Below, piece by piece: positions 28,366 through 37,445 of a stretch of DNA of 64,000 bases. Origin of the DNA: Flavobacterium sp. ENC (GTDB lineage Bacteria; Bacteroidota; Bacteroidia; Flavobacteriales; Flavobacteriaceae); assembly GCF_020991415.1 (NCBI RefSeq), contig NZ_JAJMOY010000004.1:186001-250000 (forward strand), in the 5' to 3' direction. The stretch's first letter is position 1. Each line of letters opens with the position of its first letter. Both the position numbers and the translations under genes were made by a program. Below the pieces are notes generated by a model that saw nothing but the letters and a program-made list of their open reading frames with translations, was not told where the DNA came from and made no database searches.

Positions 28366-28980
28366 ATGGATAGAAGAGTACTATTTGGTCTGTTGTTGTT
28401 TTTATGTCTGTTCAGAATGCAAGGGCAGGAGGGGAAGAGCAATTTTTCGGTTGGTTTTAATTACGGATTCGGAAGTGAATTCAATAATCGGAATTATACC
28501 TTTACGAATCATTTTTATAAAGCCCAGTTGTGTTACAGGCTAAAGGAAACCAGAAATTTTCAATATGAAATTTTGGTTCAGCCGGAAGTTAATTTTGGGG
28601 CGCACCAATTACTGAATTTCTACTTTGTTAAACCGGAAGAACCGGATTACATAGAAAAACGGGCTAGATATGTACAATTAAAGGATGTTCATGAATATGT
28701 GTTAAACATTGGTTTTTTAATCAGAAAACCAATCAGTGAGCGTTTCTCGTTTTATCTTTTAGCAAGTATTGGTCCAATGATAACCGATACGGAAACAGAA
28801 CGCATGTCTGAGGGATTTGCTTTCGCTGATGTATTGGCAGTTGGTTTTTCGGCTAAAGTCCAAAGATTTCAATTTGACATTCGTCCTTGTGTACGGCATG
28901 TTTCAAATGCGGGGCTGGGGAGTTCAAATGCCGGGTATAATACGAAAAATATTGAGTTTGGTGTTTCCTGTTCGCTATAA
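28366..28980 (+). CDS. PagL-like lipid A 3-O-deacylase (acyloxyacyl hydrolase family)
   Basis: The protein is 204 aa with a signal peptide ending near GQ (about residue 21), so it is exported. The body reads as a small outer-membrane barrel. The C-terminus has RHVSNAGLGSSNAGYN, matching the PagL HxSNAG...N.G motif. The presumed catalytic His178 and Ser180 are present, and Glu197 is a candidate for the third residue, though at a longer spacing than in Pseudomonas PagL. Such enzymes remove the 3-O-linked acyl chain of lipid A. It lies alone between the secDF terminator and a bidirectional terminator shared with lgt. Confidence 0.68.
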   Translation: MDRRVLFGLLLFLCLFRMQGQEGKSNFSVGFNYGFGSEFNNRNYTFTNHFYKAQLCYRLKETRNFQYEILVQPEVNFGAHQLLNFYFVKPEEPDYIEKRARYVQLKDVHEYVLNIGFLIRKPISERFSFYLLASIGPMITDTETERMSEGFAFADVLAVGFSAKVQRFQFDIRPCVRHVSNAGLGSSNAGYNTKNIEFGVSCSL

Positions 28981-28981
28981 A

Positions 28982-29028
28982 AAAAGCGTCCGGTATTTTG
29001 AATACCGGACGCTTTTATATTTTTTTTG
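28982..29028. terminator. Bidirectional terminator between the PagL-like gene and lgt
   Basis: A 16-bp stem (AAAAGCGTCCGGTATT with AATACCGGACGCTTTT) has a 3-nt loop, A-rich on the left and T-rich on the right. It serves both convergent genes. Confidence 0.9.
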
Positions 29029-29038
29029 ATTCTATTAC

Positions 29039-29971
29039 TTATGAAGTGGCTAATGGATTTCTTTTCGCTCTGATGATAAAGAAAAGACCAATTATAATAA
29101 AAGGTATGCTCAACCACTGTCCGGTTGAAAATATGCCTAATTCGTTTTCGAATCCTCCCTGGCTTTCTTTTACAAATTCTACAATAAAACGAACTACAAA
29201 TAAAAGCACTAAAAACAGCCCGAATAAATAACCGGATCTCAGTCTTGCATTTGTTTTCCAGTATAAAAAGAATAAAATGGCAAATACAAAAATATAGCAA
29301 AACCCTTCGTAAAGCTGTGTTGGATGTTTTGCGGGAACCTGTGCTAATAAATCAGCAAATTTAGGATCGGTAACAATAGCATTGTAAGCTTCTTTTGGAT
29401 TCGGAATATTAGTCGCATTTACAGCTTCTGCCTTGCTGTACTTATCATGAAGAAAACGAATTCCAAATGGGGAAACAGTTTCATGCCCGATAATTTCAGA
29501 GTTGAAGAAGTTACCTAAACGAACAAAAATTGCACCGCTGGCAACAGGAATAACAACCCTGTCCAGAATCCATAACAAAGGACGTTTCAGGATCATTTTG
29601 CTGTAATAATACATGGCAATGATAATCGCAATGGCAGCACCATGACTCGCTAATCCCTGAAAGCCTGTAAATTCAAATTTTGGTTCAAATTTAAAAGGCA
29701 AAAAGATTTCAAGTAAATGATTTCTGAAATATTCCCAGTCATAAAATAAAACATGACCTAAACGTGCGCCAATTAAAGTTGCTAAAACAGTCCATACAAA
29801 TAAAGAATCTAATTTGTCAAGTGGTTCATTTTCGCGTTCAAAAATCTTTTTCATTATGAACCATCCTAGTCCGAAGGCAATTACGAACATTAAACTGTAA
29901 TAACGAATCATAAAAAATCCTAAATCGATTCCTTCTGAAGGATTCCAAATGATATTTAAGGCGTGTGTCAT
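29039..29971 (-). CDS. lgt: Phosphatidylglycerol-prolipoprotein diacylglyceryl transferase
   Basis: The protein is 310 aa, a seven-helix inner-membrane enzyme that attaches diacylglycerol to the lipobox Cys of lipoproteins. Seen motifs are YYSLMFVIAFGLGWFIM, ARLGHVLFYDWEYF, FQGLASHGAAIAI (with the essential His) and the signature RLGNFFNSEIIGHETVSPFG (about residues 151-170). A periplasmic insertion of about 45 residues (HDKYSKAEAVNATNIPNPK) is longer than in E. coli. It follows yidD on the same strand with a gap of about 64 bp. The many lipoproteins in this window are its substrates. Confidence 0.93.
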   Translation of the reverse strand: MTHALNIIWNPSEGIDLGFFMIRYYSLMFVIAFGLGWFIMKKIFERENEPLDKLDSLFVWTVLATLIGARLGHVLFYDWEYFRNHLLEIFLPFKFEPKFEFTGFQGLASHGAAIAIIIAMYYYSKMILKRPLLWILDRVVIPVASGAIFVRLGNFFNSEIIGHETVSPFGIRFLHDKYSKAEAVNATNIPNPKEAYNAIVTDPKFADLLAQVPAKHPTQLYEGFCYIFVFAILFFLYWKTNARLRSGYLFGLFLVLLFVVRFIVEFVKESQGGFENELGIFSTGQWLSIPFIIIGLFFIIRAKRNPLATS

Positions 29972-30035
29972 AGGTTAAATTGTTTTTTGTGTTGTAAAAA
30001 TAAATATTTAAAACAGAGTAAGTCTTTATTTAAAG

Positions 30036-30275
30036 TTAATGTTTATGCGAACATTTCTTTTCGGGAACGGGATCGTAGCCTGTTCTTCCCCAGGGATGAC
30101 AACTCAGGATCCGTTTTATTCCCAGATAGCCTCCGTAAAATAATCCGTGCATTTGCAGCGCCTGAATCATATAAGACGAACATGTTGGTTCAAACCTGCA
30201 GCTTGCCGGTGTAAACGGCGAAATGGCAGTTTGATAAAAGCGCACTAATAAAACAAATGGAGTGGTTACTTTCAT
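30036..30275 (-). CDS. yidD: Membrane protein insertion efficiency factor YidD
   Basis: The protein is 79 aa and shows the full signature: [20 protein letters not shown], then [20 protein letters not shown] and [19 protein letters not shown]. The three conserved Cys are present. It helps YidC insert proteins in the inner membrane. It lies between cysS (22-bp gap) and lgt on the same strand, so it is probably in one transcript. Confidence 0.93.
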   Translation of the reverse strand: MKVTTPFVLLVRFYQTAISPFTPASCRFEPTCSSYMIQALQMHGLFYGGYLGIKRILSCHPWGRTGYDPVPEKKCSHKH

Positions 30276-30297
30276 GGTTTATTAGAAATTGAATGTA

Positions 30298-31776
30298 TTA
30301 CAATGAAAAACTGGTGCCTTCTTTTCCGTCTTTCAACTGAATTCCCAAACCAATTAGCTGGTCGCGAATCTGATCAGAAAGCGCAAAGTTTTTATCCGCT
30401 CTGGCCTGATTTCTCATGCCGATAAGCATGTTGATGACGCCATCTAATTTATCGTTATTACTATCGGCCGCCTTTTCGTCGCTCAAACCTAAAACATCAA
30501 AAACAAAAGCATTAATTGCCGTTGTGAATGTTTTTAAATCCCCTTCGGAAATAGTTTCTTTTCCTTCTTTCAATAAATTTACATAACGAACGGCTTCAAA
30601 TAGTTGCGCGATTAAAATTGGCGTATTAAAATCGTCATTCATGGCATCATAACACAATTGTTTCCACGATGCAATATCGATAGAACTTGTATGGCTTGCT
30701 GAAATTCCCGATAAAGCGTCAACGGCTTCCATAAGTCTTTTGTATCCTTTTTCAGCAGCCACAATTGCATCATCAGAAAAGTCCAAAATACTTCTGTAAT
30801 GTGCCTGGAGCATGAAGAAACGGGTTACAGAAGCAGAAAAAGCTTTGCTTAAAATGTTGTTGTCTCCACTTAAAATTTCGCCCGGCAAAATATTATTTCC
30901 GGTCGATTTTGCCATCTTCTTACCATTTAAAGTAAGCATATTGGCGTGCATCCAGTAGTTTACAGGAGATTGGCCTGTACAAGCTTCGTTTTGAGCGATT
31001 TCACATTCGTGATGCGGGAATTTTAAATCCATTCCGCCGCCGTGAATATCAAAATGATTGCCAAGATATTTGGTACTCATCGCTGTACATTCAAGATGCC
31101 AGCCCGGAAAACCGTCACTCCATGGAGAAGGCCACCTCATGATATGCTGTGGTTCTGCTTTTTTCCAAAGGGCAAAATCCTGCGGGTTTCTTTTGTCAGA
31201 CTGACCATCGAGATCGCGGGTATTGGCAAGCATATCTTCGATATTTCGGCCGCTTAAGACTCCGTAGTTGTTGGTTTCGTTATATTTTACGACATCAAAA
31301 TATACAGACCCGTTGGCTTCGTAACCAATTCCGGTATCAATAATTTTTTTGATGATTTCGATTTGTTCAATAATGTGCCCGGTGGCAGTTGGTTCAATAC
31401 TGGGTGGTAAAAAGTTGAAAGCTTTGAGTATTTCATGAAAATCTACCGTGTAGCGCTGTACCACCTCCATAGGTTCTAACTGCTCTAAACGTGCTTTTTT
31501 GGCAATTTTATCTTCCCCTTCATCCACATCATCTACAATATGTCCCACGTCGGTAATGTTTCTTACGTAACGCACTTTATAATCCAGATGTAAAAAATAT
31601 CTGAATATCACGTCAAAAGACATAAAAGTCCTCACGTTTCCTAAGTGTACATTGCTATAAACCGTTGGTCCGCAAACATACATTCCAACATTTCCTTCAT
31701 GAATAGGGTTGAAACTTTCTTTTTCACCCGAAAGCGAATTGTATATTTTCAGGGACTGACTTGTGTATAGAGGCAT
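30298..31776 (-). CDS. cysS: Cysteine-tRNA ligase
   Basis: The protein is 492 aa and charges tRNA-Cys. The HIGH-type motif is [19 protein letters not shown] (about 39-57) with the zinc Cys in [10 protein letters not shown], and further zinc ligands CTA and [11 protein letters not shown] (about 226-260). The KMSKS loop reads [10 protein letters not shown] (about 285-294). The C-terminal helical domain ends [17 protein letters not shown]. Length and motifs are standard. The four-helix-bundle gene sits directly upstream. Confidence 0.95.
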   Translation of the reverse strand: MPLYTSQSLKIYNSLSGEKESFNPIHEGNVGMYVCGPTVYSNVHLGNVRTFMSFDVIFRYFLHLDYKVRYVRNITDVGHIVDDVDEGEDKIAKKARLEQLEPMEVVQRYTVDFHEILKAFNFLPPSIEPTATGHIIEQIEIIKKIIDTGIGYEANGSVYFDVVKYNETNNYGVLSGRNIEDMLANTRDLDGQSDKRNPQDFALWKKAEPQHIMRWPSPWSDGFPGWHLECTAMSTKYLGNHFDIHGGGMDLKFPHHECEIAQNEACTGQSPVNYWMHANMLTLNGKKMAKSTGNNILPGEILSGDNNILSKAFSASVTRFFMLQAHYRSILDFSDDAIVAAEKGYKRLMEAVDALSGISASHTSSIDIASWKQLCYDAMNDDFNTPILIAQLFEAVRYVNLLKEGKETISEGDLKTFTTAINAFVFDVLGLSDEKAADSNNDKLDGVINMLIGMRNQARADKNFALSDQIRDQLIGLGIQLKDGKEGTSFSL

Positions 31777-31799
31777 TGTTTAATTGTTTTTTGTTTGTG

Positions 31800-31817
31800 G
31801 TTTATTGTTATTAGTTT
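31800..31817. repeat. Left inverted repeat flanking the four-helix-bundle gene
   Basis: GTTTATTGTTATTAGTTT at 31800-31817 matches the reverse complement of 32227-32244 at 17 of 18 positions. It ends 13 bp after the four-helix-bundle stop codon, outside the cysS coding sequence. Confidence 0.6.
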
Positions 31818-31830
31818 GAATATCGGAAAA

Positions 31831-32220
31831 TTATTTGAATTTTAGTCCTTTGATTTCACAATTATTTAAATAGTTCATCATCGCACCTATTTTATTTTTT
31901 ACTAATTCAACTGTTTCATTTAATTTTAAATGCTGTTCCTCAGAAATCAAATTTTTATCAAAAGCTCTGTAAGATTGTGATTTTACTTCACCAGCCGAAC
32001 CTTTTGCAATACTCAAAAACTGAATGAACTCTCTGTTGCCATTTCGTTCAAACCCTTCAGCAATATTATCCATAATAGAACCTGAGCTTCTGTCAATTTG
32101 ATCTTTTAAAGAATAGTTTGTTTTTAGATTTGTATTCTGTATCAGGAATTCGATCTGTTGGCATATTAGCCGGGCTAATTTCCAAATTTCCAGATCTTCA
32201 AATTTTTGTATTTTTCCCAT
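31831..32220 (-). CDS. Four-helix-bundle protein (S23/23S rRNA intervening-sequence family)
   Basis: The protein is 129 aa. It has the family pattern: FEDLEIWKLARLICQQI at the N-terminus, SLKDQIDRSSGSIMDNIAEG, ERNGNREFIQFLSIAKGSAG and a final helix. Relatives were first found inside 23S rRNA intervening sequences, and related Avd proteins help diversity-generating retroelements. Here it is between folE and cysS, with no rRNA or reverse transcriptase near. It is bracketed by 18-bp inverted repeats, so the whole 445-bp block could be a small mobile unit. Function is unknown; a nucleic-acid-binding role is the family expectation. Confidence 0.85.
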   Translation of the reverse strand: MGKIQKFEDLEIWKLARLICQQIEFLIQNTNLKTNYSLKDQIDRSSGSIMDNIAEGFERNGNREFIQFLSIAKGSAGEVKSQSYRAFDKNLISEEQHLKLNETVELVKNKIGAMMNYLNNCEIKGLKFK

Positions 32221-32226
32221 AACAAT

Positions 32227-32244
32227 AAACTAAAAACAATAAAC
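32227..32244. repeat. Right inverted repeat flanking the four-helix-bundle gene
   Basis: Partner of 31800-31817. The region 32221-32244 also contains AACAATAAAC twice. It sits 6 bp upstream of the four-helix-bundle start and 3 bp after the folE stop, so the block fits exactly between two housekeeping genes. Confidence 0.6.
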
Positions 32245-32247
32245 TTT

Positions 32248-32919
32248 TTAGAAATGAGTTTCCAGCTTAATATAATCTAAAAATTCTCTTCTGGTCTGAG
32301 GGTCTTTAAATTTTCCGCCAAATTCAGAGGTTACAGTGCTGCTTTCAATATCTTTAATTCCTCTTGAGTTTACGCAAAGGTGTTTCGCGTCTATAACGCA
32401 GGCAACATCTTCGGTACCAAGTGCTTTTTGTAATTCCTGAACGATTTGCATGGTAAGACGTTCCTGAACCTGAGGTCTTTTAGCGTAATATTCAACAATA
32501 CGGTTCATTTTAGATAAGCCAATAACTCTTCCGCTGGAAATGTAAGCCACATGGGCTCTTCCTATAATCGGTAATAAATGATGTTCGCAGGTAGAATAAA
32601 GCGTAATGTTTTTCTCTACTAACATTTCGCCGTACTTGTAATTATTCTCAAAAGTGGAGGCTTTTGGTTTTTTAGAAGGGTTAAGACCACCAAAAATCTC
32701 TTTTACAAACATTTTGGCTACTCTGTTTGGAGTCCCTTTTATACTGTCATCTGTCAAATCCATTCCAAGAGTCTGAAGGATGTTTTCGACATCTTTTTTT
32801 ATTTGTTCTATTTTTTCATCATCACTTAGATCAAAAGCGTCCTGTCTTAAAGGATTTTGTGCATTGCTGCTAAAATGATTGTCTCCTGTTTCGTCTAAAA
32901 AATCTTCGTTATTTATCAT
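32248..32919 (-). CDS. folE: GTP cyclohydrolase I
   Basis: The protein is 223 aa and converts GTP to dihydroneopterin triphosphate, the first step of folate or tetrahydrobiopterin synthesis. The core motifs are TPNRVAKMFVKEIFGGL, TLYSTCEHHLLPIIGRAHVAYIS (Zn-binding Cys and His, about 109-131), GLSKMNRIVEYYAKRPQVQE, and CVIDAKHLCVNSRGIKD with the second Zn Cys. The first 40 residues are an acidic, variable extension (DETGDNHFSSNAQNP). The Zn ligands place it in the FolE1 class. Confidence 0.94.
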   Translation of the reverse strand: MINNEDFLDETGDNHFSSNAQNPLRQDAFDLSDDEKIEQIKKDVENILQTLGMDLTDDSIKGTPNRVAKMFVKEIFGGLNPSKKPKASTFENNYKYGEMLVEKNITLYSTCEHHLLPIIGRAHVAYISSGRVIGLSKMNRIVEYYAKRPQVQERLTMQIVQELQKALGTEDVACVIDAKHLCVNSRGIKDIESSTVTSEFGGKFKDPQTRREFLDYIKLETHF

Positions 32920-33446
32920 TAAAAACTACTATTATAGTGGGTATATCTTTTTAAGGCGGTAAAGATAATTAATAAAAAGCAAACCTTTTCTATGGTTATT
33001 ACTATTTAGTGGTTAGTTTTTGGATAAAGTTTAATAAGCTATTATTATTATTATTATTATTATTATTCACTAACATGCTTTGTCAAATAAATAATAGTTA
33101 TTTATTTTTATATTTAGAAATAGAAAGTTTATAAGTAGGTCTCGGAATAATTGAAAATATTGTTGTGAAAACGATAAGTTTAATATTTTGAATCTATATA
33201 TTATTTAAAAATGAAAATTCCATAAGTTAACAAACCATAAATTAAAATTTGACATAAGAACATTCGTAAGAATATCTGCCTAATATGAGGACAAAATTTT
33301 GAGAAATTGTAGTCTTTGTACCTATTAAAAAACAACTTGTTAACAGTAAAAAAAAGCGAGTATCGGGTAAAAAACACATAAGCCAATTATATGTTTAAAA
33401 AAGTTATATTTGTTGCCAAATTGTGCCAATATAATTAAAATATCCA
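32920..33446. other. 527-bp AT-rich intergenic region
   Basis: There is no convincing gene. A 61-codon minus-strand frame at 33201-33386 is rich in F and Y, as random AT-rich DNA would give, and is dismissed. The stretch holds the upstream regions of folE (minus) and the SGNH lipoprotein (plus), and the ATT microsatellite. It looks even more AT-rich than other gaps. Confidence 0.5.
33041..33067. repeat. ATT trinucleotide microsatellite, nine units
   Basis: Nine uninterrupted ATT units fill 33041-33067. They lie about 120 bp upstream of the folE start and about 380 bp before the SGNH lipoprotein. The number of units could vary between strains. Confidence 0.95.
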
Positions 33447-34583
33447 ATGAAAATTTTTAATTTTTTTTTGAGAATATTATCTATTCTTTTTTGTGTAGCA
33501 TGTTCTGATTCTGATGCTGATTCTTTAAATACTGACAGAGAATTTATAAAGTTTGGTCATAAAAACCAGGTTGTAAATTTTGTTCCTTTTGACTATACAG
33601 TAATAAATGATGAAGAGAAATTAGTACTTTTTGACCATGATTTAGCTCTTGGGAATTTGTCATTTAATACAAAATTTAAAATTTTAAATGATGAACCAAT
33701 TTTAATATCTACCGGAGCTGATTTTGTATGTATTAAAATTAGTAATAATTATCTTGAAATTTATAAAGCAAGTTCTGATTATAAAGATGTTGTTTTAAAT
33801 GAAAAAATAGATTTTTCCAGTCCATTAGAAAAAAATGTTGTTTATCAAATGGGATTTAAAAAAACACTTGAAAATACTAGTTTTTATTTAAAAGGAAATT
33901 CTATTTCCGTAAATAAGGTTTATAATAATGATGAAAATTTCAATCAATGTATTATAAGAGGCAAACCCTATTTTAAAATTTCCAAAGGGAGTTTTAACGT
34001 TTCTGAATCATTATTAAGTTCTGATTATCAAAATAAACCAAAAATAAGTATTTATGGAGATTCTTTTATAGAAGGTTTTTCCTTGATAGTTAATAACTTA
34101 AGTTTGAAAAATAGATGGTGTGCGAAATTATCTAATGATATAGGTGCTGATAATTGTTTGATCGATGGTAAAGGAGGTGATATGCTTTCACAATCTTTTC
34201 TTGACAGATTTACACTGGAAAACTCCTGGTATAAATCTAAATATGTAATATTAAGTATTGGCACCAATAATAAGAATCCTCAGCAGTATATACATTATAT
34301 GCAAAAAGTAATCGAAATATTGAAGGCTAATGGTCAAATTCCAATTCTAGTGACTCTAACTCCCAGAGCAACATTTCAATTTTCTGAAACAGGTGATGTA
34401 GTAAATAAATGGATAGTTTCAAGTGGTGAAATTTATGTGGATATGAATAAAGCGGTGACTATTTCAGATGATTCGTCAATTTGGAAAAAAGATTACGTGT
34501 TTTTTGACGGTATACATCCTACACCTCTGGCATATACAAAGATGTATGATCAATTAAAGGTTGACTGTCCTTTTATATTCTAA
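33447..34583 (+). CDS. SGNH/GDSL hydrolase lipoprotein
   Basis: The protein is 378 aa. A lipoprotein signal ends in ILFCVACSD with the lipidated Cys19. The first about 190 residues are a beta-rich region of unknown family. The C-terminal SGNH domain has block I IYGDSFIEGF (Ser206), GKGGDM (Gly243-244), block III SIGTNN (Asn274) and block V DGIHPT (Asp354, His357), so the catalytic set is complete. It should be an esterase, for example a carbohydrate acetylesterase, at the outer membrane. The gene is strikingly AT-rich and stands alone with its own terminator, suggesting recent acquisition. The substrate is unknown. Confidence 0.75.
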   Translation: MKIFNFFLRILSILFCVACSDSDADSLNTDREFIKFGHKNQVVNFVPFDYTVINDEEKLVLFDHDLALGNLSFNTKFKILNDEPILISTGADFVCIKISNNYLEIYKASSDYKDVVLNEKIDFSSPLEKNVVYQMGFKKTLENTSFYLKGNSISVNKVYNNDENFNQCIIRGKPYFKISKGSFNVSESLLSSDYQNKPKISIYGDSFIEGFSLIVNNLSLKNRWCAKLSNDIGADNCLIDGKGGDMLSQSFLDRFTLENSWYKSKYVILSIGTNNKNPQQYIHYMQKVIEILKANGQIPILVTLTPRATFQFSETGDVVNKWIVSSGEIYVDMNKAVTISDDSSIWKKDYVFFDGIHPTPLAYTKMYDQLKVDCPFIF

Positions 34584-34594
34584 AATTCTCTTAT

Positions 34595-34628
34595 AAAGGC
34601 AATAATCAAAGTAAATTATTGCCTTTTT
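34595..34628. terminator. Terminator between convergent genes
   Basis: AAAGGCAATAAT (34595-34606) and ATTATTGCCTTTTT (34615-34628) pair over an 8-nt loop. It serves the SGNH lipoprotein gene, and perhaps the convergent aminotransferase gene. Confidence 0.75.
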
Positions 34629-34644
34629 ACTTTTATTTTTTGGA

Positions 34645-35841
34645 TTATTTCTTATTATAAACCAAAAGCGCTTCTTTTAAAACATTTACGGCACTTATCA
34701 AATCCTTTTTATTTAAAACATAAGCAATTCGAACCTGATTTAAACCCATTCCCGGAGTCGAGTAAAAACCTGCTGCGGGAGCGACCATAACAGTTTCTCC
34801 GTTTAGATCATAACTTTCTAAAAGCCATTGTGCAAATTGATCAGCATCATCAATGGGTAATTGGGCAATGCAATAAAACGCACCTTTGGGTTTGGTTACG
34901 ATCACGCCTTCAATTTTATTTAATTCGGTAATCAAAGTATCACGGCGGCTTTTGTATTCTGAAATAACTTCGTCAAAATAACTCTGAGGCGTATCTATAG
35001 CAGCTTCGCAGGCAATTTGCTCAATAGTCGGAGGGCTTAGACGGGCCTGTGCAAATTTCATTACAGTTGCCAGAACGTTCTTGTTTTTTGTTACCAGACA
35101 ACCAATTCTCGCACCGCACATGCTGTAACGCTTAGAGACAGAATCGACCATGATTACATTTTGCTGTACATCGTCCAGATTCATGACAGAATAATGAACA
35201 TCATCAGCATCATAAAGAAATTCACGGTACACTTCATCTGCAATTAAGTACAAATCATGCTTTTTGATCAGACTTGCTAATTGCTTAATTTCAGCTTCGG
35301 TATATAAATAGCCGGTTGGATTTCCGGGATTACAAATTAAAATAGCTTTGGTTTTTGGCGTAATTAATTTTTCGACATCTTCAATGCTCGGTAAAGCAAA
35401 GCCATTTTCGATGGAAGAAATTACGGGAATTACCGTTGCACTCGTAGAGGATGCAAATGCATGATAATTCGCATAAAAAGGTTCAGGAATGATGATTTCA
35501 TCCCCAGGATCTGTTATTGTGGCCAGCGCAAACAGCAAGGCTTCAGAACCACCGGTAGTGATAATGATATCTTCTGAATTGACATTTACATTTTGACGCT
35601 GGTAAAACTGGGCTAGTTTGGTTCTGTAACTTTCATATCCTGCAGAAGGACTGTATTCTATAATAGTTAAATCAATATTTTTTACTGCCTCGATGGCCAC
35701 GTCGGGTGTCTTGATATCCGGTTGACCAATGTTTAAGTGATACACCTTATGTCCTTTTTGTTTTGCAATATCTGCAAAAGGAGCAAGTTTACGTATCGGT
35801 GATTCGGGCATGTTTCTGCCTTTTAGTGAAATTGTTGGCAT
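34645..35841 (-). CDS. Pyridoxal-phosphate-dependent class I aminotransferase
   Basis: The protein is 398 aa from the ATG at 35841, beginning MPTISLKGRNMPESPIRKLA; the frame opens 18 codons earlier but homologs start here. The N-terminal NIGQPDI is the substrate-binding strand. ITTGGSEALLFALATI, AILICNPGNPTGYLY (with the Asn and Pro of the PLP site), LIADEVYREFLYD, and the PLP lysine in VDSVSKRYSMCGARIG (Lys near 235) are all present, as is the C-terminal Arg in QVRIAYV. Class Ia/Ib enzymes of this type are usually aspartate or broad-specificity amino-acid aminotransferases; the exact substrate is uncertain. Confidence 0.9.
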   Translation of the reverse strand: MPTISLKGRNMPESPIRKLAPFADIAKQKGHKVYHLNIGQPDIKTPDVAIEAVKNIDLTIIEYSPSAGYESYRTKLAQFYQRQNVNVNSEDIIITTGGSEALLFALATITDPGDEIIIPEPFYANYHAFASSTSATVIPVISSIENGFALPSIEDVEKLITPKTKAILICNPGNPTGYLYTEAEIKQLASLIKKHDLYLIADEVYREFLYDADDVHYSVMNLDDVQQNVIMVDSVSKRYSMCGARIGCLVTKNKNVLATVMKFAQARLSPPTIEQIACEAAIDTPQSYFDEVISEYKSRRDTLITELNKIEGVIVTKPKGAFYCIAQLPIDDADQFAQWLLESYDLNGETVMVAPAAGFYSTPGMGLNQVRIAYVLNKKDLISAVNVLKEALLVYNKK

Positions 35842-35963
35842 GTGATTTAGTATTGAAGTGCAAATTTGCATTTTTTTTTCCAATTTTACGTACACAATAA
35901 TGCTACTTATTAAAATGTAACAATTATCAATATTTTTATTAATTTTATATTAAAAAATTATCA

Positions 35964-37289
35964 ATGAAAAAATATATTGTATTGTTTTTTGGACTTTTAA
36001 CACCTTTTTTGCTTAATGCTCAAAATGATTTCTTGATGGAGAACAATCGTGCTAAGGTGACAATCCCAATTCAATTGATAAATAATCTTGTTTTTATTCC
36101 TATAAAAGTCAACGGGGTTGAATTAAATTTTCTGCTCGATTCCGGTGTTGAAGAGACAATTTTGTTCAGTATGGAAGAGAAGCAGGAGGTCAGCTTTAAT
36201 AATATTGAAAAAATAAAGCTAAGAGGATTAGGCAGTGAAGAAGAAATTGAAGGGCTGAAATCAAAAAACAATATATTGGAAAGTCATGGTTTAAAATCAA
36301 TAAATCATCTGGTTTATATTATCCTGGATCAGAATTTTAATTTGTCCTCACATATTGGAATTCCTGTAAACGGAATTATTGGCTACAAGTTTTTTAAAAA
36401 TAATATAGTTGAAATTAATTATCAGAAGAAGAAACTTATCGTTCATTCCAATAATGAAAAGGTAAGGGAAAGACTGCGGAAAAAATTCACCTCAGTTCCG
36501 ATCACGATAGAGAAATCAAAACCTTATATTCAGGCCAAAGCTGTTGTTGAGGGCGAAGACGTGACAGCTAAATTGCTTATTGATATTGGGAATAGTGATG
36601 CTTTTTGGGTTTTTGAAAATGAGAAAATAAGATTGCCTAAAAAGAATTTTCCCGACTTTTTGGGAAAGGGTTTTAGCGGGGATATTGAAGGACACCGGGC
36701 CAAGATTTCGAGATTTTCGGTAGCTGATTTTGATTTTAAAAATCCAATTGTTTCTTTTCCTGATTCTACATCAATTCGAAATGTCAAAATGGTTCCCGGC
36801 CGTATTGGGTCCATTGGAGGAGAAGTACTGAAAAGATTTACGATAGTGCTGGATTATGCAGACCAGAAATTATACCTGAAAAAAAACAGCAAATTTTCAG
36901 AGCCGTTTACTTACAATAAAAGCGGAATTACAGTTCAGCATAACGGTTTGCAATGGGTACAGGAAACCGTGCATTTACAGACCGTGCAAGTGGCAACATC
37001 TATGGCGGACGTCAATGAAACTCTAAATAAAAATGACAATTTCAGGTATAAATTTTTACTAAAGCCCGTTTATGAGATTGTAAATATCCGCAAGTATTCT
37101 GCTGCTGAAAAATGTGGTTTGAGAAAGGGAGATATTATTGTGAGCATCAATAAAGTAGTTCCCTACAAATATAGCCTGCAGCAAATAAATGCTCTTTTAA
37201 AATCAGAAGATGATATCTGGATTAATCTGGAAGTGGAACGAAATAGTCTGATTCTGAAATTCAGATTTAAGCTTGAAGATGAATTATAA
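35964..37289 (+). CDS. Exported aspartyl protease with C-terminal PDZ domain
   Basis: The protein is 441 aa with signal peptide MKKYIVLFFGLLTPFLLNAQ. Two retropepsin-like halves follow. The first has the active-site motif FLLDSGVEETIL (about 55-66). The second has LLIDIGNSDAFWVF (about 205-218), where DIG replaces DTG/DSG. A PDZ domain ends the protein, with CGLRKGDIIVSINKV (about 385-400). Pepsin-like bilobed bacterial proteases of this kind act in the periplasm; natural substrates are unknown. It is followed, after about 150 bp, by the T9SS cargo operon, but a link is not shown. Confidence 0.82.
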   Translation: MKKYIVLFFGLLTPFLLNAQNDFLMENNRAKVTIPIQLINNLVFIPIKVNGVELNFLLDSGVEETILFSMEEKQEVSFNNIEKIKLRGLGSEEEIEGLKSKNNILESHGLKSINHLVYIILDQNFNLSSHIGIPVNGIIGYKFFKNNIVEINYQKKKLIVHSNNEKVRERLRKKFTSVPITIEKSKPYIQAKAVVEGEDVTAKLLIDIGNSDAFWVFENEKIRLPKKNFPDFLGKGFSGDIEGHRAKISRFSVADFDFKNPIVSFPDSTSIRNVKMVPGRIGSIGGEVLKRFTIVLDYADQKLYLKKNSKFSEPFTYNKSGITVQHNGLQWVQETVHLQTVQVATSMADVNETLNKNDNFRYKFLLKPVYEIVNIRKYSAAEKCGLRKGDIIVSINKVVPYKYSLQQINALLKSEDDIWINLEVERNSLILKFRFKLEDEL

Positions 37290-37352
37290 TATTTAGCCGC
37301 ATAATAAACGCTTTTGGCTCAAATAATACTAAATTAGTGTAATTTTTAGTGA

Positions 37353-37360
37353 TACATTTG
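37353..37360 (+). promoter_or_regulatory. Putative -7 box for the T9SS cargo operon
   Basis: TACATTTG at 37353-37360 fits TAnnTTTG. No -33 TTTG is found 19 nt upstream. The start codon is about 85 nt downstream. Confidence 0.4.
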
Positions 37361-37445
37361 TATTTAGTTATAATTAATAAGAAAACAATTCTTTTTGTTT
37401 GAAAAACATCGCTGTTTTTCTTATGTTATAGAAAAATAATAATCT

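Noticed and set aside
33201..33386. 61-codon minus-strand frame rich in F and Y
   Set aside because: It is composition driven, in very AT-rich DNA, with no motif.
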